DNA from: Marinobacterium litorale DSM 23545
GTDB taxonomy: Bacteria > Pseudomonadota > Gammaproteobacteria > Pseudomonadales > Balneatricaceae
Assembly: GCF_000428985.1 (NCBI RefSeq)
Contig: NZ_AUAZ01000019.1
Span: 1 to 64,000, forward strand
Direction: 5' to 3'
DNA length: 64,000 nt
Under the pieces are notes generated by a model that worked only from the letters and a program-made list of their open reading frames with translations, was not told where the DNA came from and ran no database searches. Positions within the stretch are counted from its first letter, which is position 1; the number at the start of each line of letters is the position of its first letter. The position numbers and the translations under genes are program-made. Below are positions 27,501 through 33,726 of the stretch, piece by piece.

Positions 27501-28265
27501 TTACGGTTTGTGATATTTTAGAGCTGGATATTTTTTCGGTTTTTCAAGCCCCAAAAGCATAGATTCTCTTATATTAGCCCACTCACACGTTCCAGACATT
27601 CTATACCCACAACCGAGAACATCATCACAGCCATAATCCTTAAAACAAAATTTATCTTTCAGAACAGTATCTATCAAAATATTTACAATTGAATAGTGGA
27701 TATCCATTATCGTAAGAGATGAATCAATTTCGTATAAAGTTTTATCCACATGACACAACCATTCGTAAATTTCTCTTACCTTAACTAACTCATTAAAGTC
27801 TTCAAATTTATTTGGCAAGCCATCTCTATTCTTAATTCGATCCTGAGATATCAGTGGATTAACATCAAGAATAAAAGAAATATCCGGAAGGAGAGCTGCG
27901 GACATTACAGTATCTCTAAGCTTTTCTTTATCCTCTCCGCGCGCGCCCTGATAGCAAATAGTCGAATAGTAATAGCGATCAAGGATTACGACATTGCCCG
28001 CCTCAAGTGCCGGAGTCACAATTTCTTCCAAGTGCTCTTTACGATCCAAAATAAAGTACTGGAGCTCTTTAGCAATGGGCATTCTTTCTATTTTTGCTGA
28101 CTCTCGAATAACCTTGCCCCATTGCCCGTCCGTCGGCTCTTTAGATGTTGTGACCCCGAGACCTACCTTCCGTAGCAAATCAGCCAGTAAGGTCACTTGC
28201 GTTGTTTTCCCCGCACCATCTATGCCATCAAAAACTACTAAGATGCCTTTAGTGTCTCTAGGCAT
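27501..28265 (-). CDS. Thymidylate-kinase-like protein with a C-terminal cysteine cluster
   Basis: A 254-residue P-loop kinase of the Tmk family, which phosphorylates dTMP to dTDP. Walker A is GIDGAGKT (residues 14-21), the DRx motif is LDRYYYSTICYQGAR, and the LID-like region is SQDRIKNRDG. It is about 45 residues longer than housekeeping Tmk; the extra C-terminus has four cysteines spaced C-x5-C-x5-C-x7-C, suggesting metal binding. The start at 28265 has GGAG nine bases upstream; an ATG at 28277 would place that site inside the gene. First gene of the AT-rich operon, and surely not the cell's main tmk. The substrate may differ from dTMP. Confidence 0.85.
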   Translation of the reverse strand: MPRDTKGILVVFDGIDGAGKTTQVTLLADLLRKVGLGVTTSKEPTDGQWGKVIRESAKIERMPIAKELQYFILDRKEHLEEIVTPALEAGNVVILDRYYYSTICYQGARGEDKEKLRDTVMSAALLPDISFILDVNPLISQDRIKNRDGLPNKFEDFNELVKVREIYEWLCHVDKTLYEIDSSLTIMDIHYSIVNILIDTVLKDKFCFKDYGCDDVLGCGYRMSGTCEWANIRESMLLGLEKPKKYPALKYHKP

Positions 28266-28382
28266 GGGGGTCTCCATAATTAATTTCTGTTAAAAGGTTT
28301 ATTCTAGAGTTAGCAAATATCTAAAGTGACGATAGCGCTACTTGACCACTCAGTGCGACGGCGGTAATCATCCACAGAGCAT

Positions 28383-28407
28383 GCTCATTAGATGAGCGCT
28401 ACGCTCA
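28383..28407. promoter_or_regulatory. Two mutually exclusive hairpins upstream of the tmk-like gene
   Basis: GCTCAT (28383-28388) pairs with ATGAGC (28392-28397). The overlapping TGAGCG (28393-28398) pairs with CGCTCA (28402-28407). Both stems are perfect and share the central arm, so only one can form at a time. They lie about 120 bases before the tmk-like start. They could be a leader switch or simply a binding site. Confidence 0.35.
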
Positions 28408-28438
28408 GCCTGCGAATGATACCACGTGGCCAAAGATA

Positions 28439-28457
28439 AAAAACCCGGTGAGTTTTT
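28439..28457. terminator. Terminator-like hairpin between island and yitT
   Basis: AAAAACCC (28439-28446) and GAGTTTTT (28450-28457) form an eight-pair stem (one G-T wobble on the minus strand reading) around GGT, with A/T runs on both sides. It could end transcription of yitT, whose stop is 340 bases away, or insulate the operon. Confidence 0.45.
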
Positions 28458-28800
28458 CAATCAGTCCGTATCTGACATGTTTTCAACACGCCCCACTAAA
28501 AAAAACAAACAAATCGTTATATTTCAACAACTTACACAACAACCATGAAGCGCCTTCAATTTTCTTCACCTCAGCGTAGTGCTTTTGAAAATACAGACAT
28601 CAAGCCCAAGCAGCCCGAGCAGAAGCCAGACCCAAACTTAAACCCCTGAACATACGCTCTGCGCTTTGCCACACCCCGTAAACTATAATTGCAGCTCTAC
28701 ACGCGAATACGAAACCCAGACCCCGAAGTCATCTTATTTTGTCAGTGCCCAAGCAGGACACAGGCTGCCTTTTATGTTTTTTTCCTTCCTTCAACAAACC

Positions 28801-29397
28801 TTAACTCGCCTGAGGTACCCGAGCCCAGGCGGGTGGTCGGTGGTAGCGGCCCATCACGGAACTGAGCGCCAGAAACGCCAGCAACGCATAGGCGATCTGT
28901 TCCGGCGTAAACACCAGACAGGCCAGAGACAGAATCAGGATGTCACAGGCCAGAGTTGTCTTGCCCGCATGAATATCAAAACGGCGCTCCAGGTACATGG
29001 CCAGAATATTGATGCCACCCAGTGACGCCTGATGACGGAACAGAATAATCAGCCCGAAGCCTACCAGGAGACCACCCAGGATAGCCGCCAAGGCTGGCTG
29101 GACCACGGTAAAGTCGAGCCAACGACGCATCAACTCCGAGAGCAACGCCAGCAGACTCACGGCGGTGAAGGTTCTCAGTGTGAAAGACCATCCCATATAA
29201 CGGATAGCCAGCAGATAAAACGGCAGGTTCAAAATAAAGAACAGCTGACCAAAGGTCAGACCGGTAACGTGCTGCAGCGTCAAACCGAGCCCGGCAGTGC
29301 CGCTGATCAACAGGTTGGATGAGTTGAGCAGATGGATGCCCAGCGCTACGAGCAGACAGCCTTCCAGAATGGAAAGCCAACGGTGTGTGGTGACCAT
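28801..29397 (-). CDS. YitT/DUF161-family membrane protein
   Basis: A 198-residue inner-membrane protein with about five helices. SSNLLISGTAGLGLTLQHVTG and FRHQASLGGINILAMYLE are the two glycine-rich motifs of the YitT (DUF161) family. It lacks the extra C-terminal DUF2179 domain, so it belongs to the short five-helix form common in proteobacteria. Function of the family is unknown. The gene is preceded by an unusual structured leader with its own terminator-like element, and a GGAGGGAG ribosome-binding site lies before the ATG at 29397. Confidence 0.88.
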   Translation of the reverse strand: MVTTHRWLSILEGCLLVALGIHLLNSSNLLISGTAGLGLTLQHVTGLTFGQLFFILNLPFYLLAIRYMGWSFTLRTFTAVSLLALLSELMRRWLDFTVVQPALAAILGGLLVGFGLIILFRHQASLGGINILAMYLERRFDIHAGKTTLACDILILSLACLVFTPEQIAYALLAFLALSSVMGRYHRPPAWARVPQAS

Positions 29398-29411
29398 ACA
29401 AACGACTCCCT

Positions 29412-29523
29412 CCGCTTTTGGCGGTTCGAACCGAAAAAATCTGATTACAGGGTCTTGTGGACCCTATCCATGGGGAGTCAGACGATGGGTAGATCGCAGC
29501 TCCCGGCGCAGAACTAGTCTGCG
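29412..29523 (-). promoter_or_regulatory. Structured leader with terminator upstream of yitT (possible riboswitch or attenuator)
   Basis: Read on the minus strand from 29523, there is a CGCAGA/TCTGCG hairpin (29507-29523) and a CGAT/ATCG hairpin (29483-29496). Next is an outer TCTGA/TCAGA stem enclosing the AGGGTC/GACCCT hairpin (29440-29482), followed at once by six T (29439-29434). Then come the palindrome CGGTTCGAACCG (29422-29433), and CCGC/GCGG arms (29412-29424) just before the ribosome-binding site. GGGAG near 29504 could alternatively pair with CTCCC near 29477, opening the terminator. No known riboswitch consensus is recognised. Confidence 0.5.
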
Positions 29524-29658
29524 GGAAGCATTATGCACTCGGTGTGCCACCATTACACATTTATTTTTCAATCGCTTATAAAACAACACCGGAGAAGCCG
29601 AACCACGAGCGTGCACTTACTGCACCACCACAGGGCCCCCATACCCCGAGCTGATGAC

Positions 29659-31212
29659 CTAGTCGGTAGACGGAATTTCAGTGGACTGTATGGTCGCTTC
29701 GCTCCACTCAACCCGGTTCCGGCCGCGTGCCTTTGCTTGATAAAGGGCTCTATCGGTTCGGTTTAACAACTGCTCTACCGACTCCTCCGGGCACCACTGA
29801 GCGACGCCAATACTGAGGGTACCGACACAGCCTCCGGCAGCAATCGTTTTAAGCTCAGGCTGCCTGTTCTCATCCACCAGCCTGCGCAGTTTTTCAGCCA
29901 ATGCCAGCGCGTCCTCAAGGACAAGCTCCGTCGATAAAACAAGGAACTCCTCACCGCCCCAACGAGCAATCACATCACGGTGTCCACAGGTCTTCTCAAA
30001 CTCGGACGCCACGCGCCTCAGGTGCGCATCCCCTTCAGCATGACCCAGCCGGTCGTTAATCAATTTGAACTCATCCAAATCCACCAGCAGCACGCTGAGT
30101 TGGCCGCCATGGCGCTGAATCCGTGCCATCTCGGTCTGCAAAACACTTTCTGCGAAACGGCGGTTTTTCAAACCGGTCAATTGATCGGTGACCGCGAGCG
30201 TCTCGAGCTCTCCCATCTGCAGCTCCAGAATCTGAGTCATATCAGCAACGGCACCGGCCACACGACGCACCTCTTCCGGCGCCCTCTGAAAATCGGAACG
30301 CAGTGTCGTACGCAGCTCACGTAAATTGCTGTCACCCAGACTCAGCAGCTGCAAGCGATCTACCAACCCGGTGTAGGGACGCAGATAGCGCCTCAAAATC
30401 ATCATAAGCAGCAGGGGCAGTACGACCAGCAGCCCGGCAAACAGCAGCAGGAACTGACCGGCCAGGCTATCCACGGAGTGCATCCCACGATCCTGATGCA
30501 GCAGAATCCGGGCACCCTGGATTGGCAGTCCATCACCACTGCCGGCAACAGTCATCGGAATTTCCCTGCGAATACCCGGGCTATCAGCGTTCTCAGCCAA
30601 CAACGACGTAAAGCGCTCGCTGTCCACTTTGAGCTCAAGATCAGCGCCGGTACCCAACACAAGCTCCTGCAGCCGCTGCGGCGTGACTTTTACAAAGGTC
30701 ACTACCAGGCCGATGGGTATCTCTCGATACAGAAGCACAGGCCGGGCAATCTGGTGGTAGAGTCCGTCACTTTCCCGAAACAGGCCGGCTACGCGTTCAC
30801 CGGCCTGCACGCCACCCTCCAACAACAACCTGACGGCGTCACTCCCGAGTTGATCACCGAAACGGTAGCGGTCATCGGAACGACTCAGCACGCGCCCCTC
30901 TAAATCCAGGTAGATGATGCGATCAATCTGCAGGGGCTCATACTGCTGTCCCAGCGCATACAGGGTCTGAACATCATTACTTTCCACAGCACGAGCGGCT
31001 TCGCTGCTCTGTGCCAGAATTCGACTTGCCGCCTCGATGTGGTGAAGCAGCGTATCAAGGCGTCCCTGCACCACCTGCTCAAGCAGCTCGTCTTCGTGCT
31101 GGACCTGTTCTCGCTGCCTGTCAACAGCGCCGTTCAGCAACCAAAGGCCGATCAGCAGAACACCGACCAGAGGCACAACGGCCGTTAACATCACCTGCCG
31201 CACCAGCTTCAT
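29659..31212 (-). CDS. Membrane diguanylate cyclase paired with a PhnD-like binding protein
   Basis: A 517-residue diguanylate cyclase. An N-terminal helix (VMLTAVVPLVGVLLIGLWLL) and a second near residue 255 (FLLLFAGLLVVLPLLLMMI) bracket a periplasmic domain of about 225 residues. A linker and a GGDEF domain (about residues 340-500) with active-site RWGGEEFLVLS follow, so c-di-GMP synthesis is expected. An upstream inhibitory RxxD motif is not clear to me. Its ATG overlaps the stop of the binding-protein gene by one base, so the two are coupled. The binding protein probably delivers a ligand signal to the periplasmic domain. Confidence 0.9.
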   Translation of the reverse strand: MKLVRQVMLTAVVPLVGVLLIGLWLLNGAVDRQREQVQHEDELLEQVVQGRLDTLLHHIEAASRILAQSSEAARAVESNDVQTLYALGQQYEPLQIDRIIYLDLEGRVLSRSDDRYRFGDQLGSDAVRLLLEGGVQAGERVAGLFRESDGLYHQIARPVLLYREIPIGLVVTFVKVTPQRLQELVLGTGADLELKVDSERFTSLLAENADSPGIRREIPMTVAGSGDGLPIQGARILLHQDRGMHSVDSLAGQFLLLFAGLLVVLPLLLMMILRRYLRPYTGLVDRLQLLSLGDSNLRELRTTLRSDFQRAPEEVRRVAGAVADMTQILELQMGELETLAVTDQLTGLKNRRFAESVLQTEMARIQRHGGQLSVLLVDLDEFKLINDRLGHAEGDAHLRRVASEFEKTCGHRDVIARWGGEEFLVLSTELVLEDALALAEKLRRLVDENRQPELKTIAAGGCVGTLSIGVAQWCPEESVEQLLNRTDRALYQAKARGRNRVEWSEATIQSTEIPSTD

Positions 31213-32132
31213 CAGTGCGCCGCTCGCAAACGAACACCGGCCAAGGCCTCCAAAAGCGGTCGATAGAAGTCCGCAGAACGTTGCTCAAATCCGGCAGCGG
31301 GCCAATTCAAATGATCACGAATCGACCGGTTGACCGGATGATCATCCGCACCGATCGACAACAATGCCTGACGAACCTGTTCCACCCGTTTCTCCGACAG
31401 GGAGGGAGCGGCAACAAAGGCGTCCAGCGGGATCGGATCGGACCAGGTCAATACCCGGAACGTCCCCGGGTGCTCAGCCACGGCGTTGTAGTAGGTCCCA
31501 TCGGAAACGGCCCCGGCATGGATAGAACCGGCCAAGAGTGCCTCAACCACCCCCAGATGGGTCCCCAGGAAGTACGTCTCACTGAAAAAATCTTCCGGCA
31601 CAATCTGCTGTTGAGCAAGCATCATTCGCGGATAGGCATGTCCGGAGGTGGAGTCTGGATCGGTGAAACCAAAGCGCGTGCCCTTAAGCGCTTCCAGCGT
31701 CTGATAGGGCGCGCTTTGCAACGTAATGATCGCCGCACGATAAAAGGCCTGAAGCTCTCCGCTCTCCTTCGAGCGTTCCCGATAGGTTGCGATATACGTT
31801 GGCGGCACCGGATCCTCGAGGGTATTCACGTAATTGGCCGAACCGATCCAGGCCAGGTCAATGGTGCCGTTATTAAGACGATCCGCCAGCTCACCGTAGT
31901 CTCGGGTCACCACCAGACGTATCGGTGTTTCGAGACGTTGCTCGAGGTACATGGCCAAGGGGGTAAACGCCGAGTGGATGCGCTTGGCATCACCAAAGGG
32001 GTAGGTTGCTAGGATAAGCCCCTGATCATTTTGATGATCGGCAAGCGCCTGCGGGCTCCACACAAGCAGGATAGACAGCAACACAGCAACAAACGTGAAT
32101 TGGCCTATGTGGCCTGAACGGCTCCACCCCAT
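31212..32132 (-). CDS. PhnD-like periplasmic binding protein (orphan, signalling partner)
   Basis: A 306-residue secreted protein with a signal peptide ending near WSPQALA, followed by a phosphate/phosphonate-binding-protein-like (PhnD, PF12974) domain with TPLAMYLEQRLETP, GTIDLAWIGSANYV and a central FTDPDSTSGHAYPRM ligand loop. No ABC permease or ATPase is nearby; instead the next gene is a diguanylate cyclase, overlapping by one base. This suggests a sensing rather than a transport role. The ligand is unknown; phosphonate, phosphite or another small oxyanion is possible. Confidence 0.85.
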   Translation of the reverse strand: MGWSRSGHIGQFTFVAVLLSILLVWSPQALADHQNDQGLILATYPFGDAKRIHSAFTPLAMYLEQRLETPIRLVVTRDYGELADRLNNGTIDLAWIGSANYVNTLEDPVPPTYIATYRERSKESGELQAFYRAAIITLQSAPYQTLEALKGTRFGFTDPDSTSGHAYPRMMLAQQQIVPEDFFSETYFLGTHLGVVEALLAGSIHAGAVSDGTYYNAVAEHPGTFRVLTWSDPIPLDAFVAAPSLSEKRVEQVRQALLSIGADDHPVNRSIRDHLNWPAAGFEQRSADFYRPLLEALAGVRLRAAH

Positions 32133-32254
32133 ACCGCAGACCTCCGGGTGTTTCTCGACGAATTACCTTCAGTTTAAAGCGTTGCCAGCAACAAGAAAAC
32201 ATTAAGGCGGGGTGCAAGATCAGCCCTCCCTGGCCGATCAGCGGCGGGATTCGT

Positions 32255-33451
32255 TTAATTTTCGAAGCCAAAGGTTTCCGAGACGTAATCGATATCCTTA
32301 TCGCCACGGCCGGACAGATTGATCAGAATCGTCTCGCCCGGATTCTCTCGGCCATGCTTCATCGCCCAGGCGACGGCATGGGCACTCTCCAACGCCGGGA
32401 TAATTCCTTCCATGCGAGAAAGCTTGTAGAAGGCATCCAGGGTTTCATCATCACTGATGGCATGGTAAATCACCTTGCCAGCTGTCTTCAGGAAGGAGTG
32501 TTCGGGCCCCACGCCTGGATAATCAAGCCCGGACGCGATGGAGTGCACGGGTGCCGGATTCCCCTCTTCATCGGTCAACAACAGGCATTTAAAGCCATGA
32601 ATCATGCCCGGCTTACCGAATGTCATGGTCGCAGAATGTTCACCAAGCTTCGTTCCTTTCCCGAGTGGCTCGACCCCGTTCAGGCAGACGCCCTCATCAT
32701 CCAGGAAGGCGCTGAACAACCCCAATGCATTGGAACCGCCGCCAACACAGGCACCCACCTGATCCGGCAGTTCGCCCACCAGCTCAATAAACTGCTCTTT
32801 GGCTTCCAGCCCAATCACAGACTGAAAATCCCGGACCATCATCGGAAACGGATGCGGGCCCACCACAGAACCGATGGCAAAAAGTGCAGTGTCAGCCTGC
32901 CCCAGGTATGACTGGAACGCTGAATCCACCGCCTCTTTCAGACTACGGCCGCCAAAACCAACCGGCACCACTTCAGCCCCCAGCAACTTCATCCGGGTCA
33001 CGTTGGGCGACTCCTTGGCGATATCGATCTCGCCCATATGGATTTCGCACTCCATGCCAAAGTAAGCTGCGGCGGTCGCAAGCGCGACGCCATGCTGACC
33101 TGCACCGGTTTCGGCAATCAGCTTACGTTTACCCATATGCTTGGCCAGCAACGCTTCAGCCATACAGTGATTGAGCTTGTGTGCGCCGGAGTGGTTCAAA
33201 TCCTCGCGCTTAAGGTAGATATGTGCGCCCACCTCCCGACTCAGGTTATGCGCGTAATAAACGGGTGTGGGCCGGCCCTGATAGTGTTTACGGATGTAAC
33301 GCAGCTCGTTGAGAAAATCGGCCGAACGCCCCAGCGCGAGATAAGCACTGTTGATCTCTGCAAAATGGGGCTCGAGTTCCGGTGGCAGGAACGCGCCCCC
33401 AAAGTCACCGAAATACCCTTCGCGGTTGGGGTATTGTTTCAGATAACCCAT
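32255..33451 (-). CDS. Tryptophan synthase beta chain-like protein (solitary)
   Basis: A 398-residue PLP enzyme of the TrpB family. It starts like TrpB ([19 protein letters not shown]) and keeps catalytic Glu114 ([11 protein letters not shown]) and the phosphate-cradle [10 protein letters not shown]. Lys92, which binds PLP, lies in SGAHKLNHC rather than the usual GAHKINNA motif of TrpB. There is no trpA, trpF or trpC next to it. It may condense indole with serine alone, or use another nucleophile. It is convergent-free and divergent from the GGDEF-EAL gene, with an FNR-type palindrome between them. Confidence 0.88.
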   Translation of the reverse strand: MGYLKQYPNREGYFGDFGGAFLPPELEPHFAEINSAYLALGRSADFLNELRYIRKHYQGRPTPVYYAHNLSREVGAHIYLKREDLNHSGAHKLNHCMAEALLAKHMGKRKLIAETGAGQHGVALATAAAYFGMECEIHMGEIDIAKESPNVTRMKLLGAEVVPVGFGGRSLKEAVDSAFQSYLGQADTALFAIGSVVGPHPFPMMVRDFQSVIGLEAKEQFIELVGELPDQVGACVGGGSNALGLFSAFLDDEGVCLNGVEPLGKGTKLGEHSATMTFGKPGMIHGFKCLLLTDEEGNPAPVHSIASGLDYPGVGPEHSFLKTAGKVIYHAISDDETLDAFYKLSRMEGIIPALESAHAVAWAMKHGRENPGETILINLSGRGDKDIDYVSETFGFEN

Positions 33452-33618
33452 GTCAAGGTCCTTGTTATTGTGGGTGGAGAAACCTGTGCACTGATAAGAA
33501 GCACGTTTACGACAATAAATTCAATCGGATGGAGAGACAACAGGCGTAATAGGCCTGGCTCGACCGATTGATCAGAAAATGATACACAGGCACAAAGTCC
33601 TGACAAAGATTGCGTACA

Positions 33619-33632
33619 TTGACTTTAGTCAA
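33619..33632. promoter_or_regulatory. FNR/CRP-family-like palindrome between trpB-like and GGDEF-EAL genes
   Basis: TTGACTTTAGTCAA is a perfect 5+4+5 inverted repeat, differing from the FNR consensus TTGAT-N4-ATCAA by one symmetrical base. It sits in the 275-base divergent promoter region, 95 bases before the GTG at 33727. It may control either gene in response to oxygen or NO. Confidence 0.35.
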
Positions 33633-33726
33633 ACTCCTATTTAAAACTAAGCGAAAACAACAAGGATCGGACTTACGGTGGCAGCAATACCCATCTGTTC
33701 GGTAACTAAACAGGGAAGGAGGCAAG

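Larger units (their letters stand above)
28266..28800. other. Long intergenic region upstream of the AT-rich operon
   Basis: About 535 bases without a supported gene. It contains the operon's promoter (TAGAAT-like box near 28305 on the minus strand), two overlapping hairpins (28383-28407), a terminator-like hairpin (28439-28457), and an A-rich, featureless part (28480-28800) after the yitT stop. No repeats or transposon remnants are evident. Confidence 0.5.

Noticed and set aside
28383-28407. Hairpins as an integron attC site
   Set aside because: No R-site core sequences and no integron integrase nearby.
29422-29433. CGGTTCGAACCG, resembling a tRNA T-arm
   Set aside because: The loop would be too short and no acceptor, D-arm or anticodon arm fits around it; better read as part of the yitT leader.
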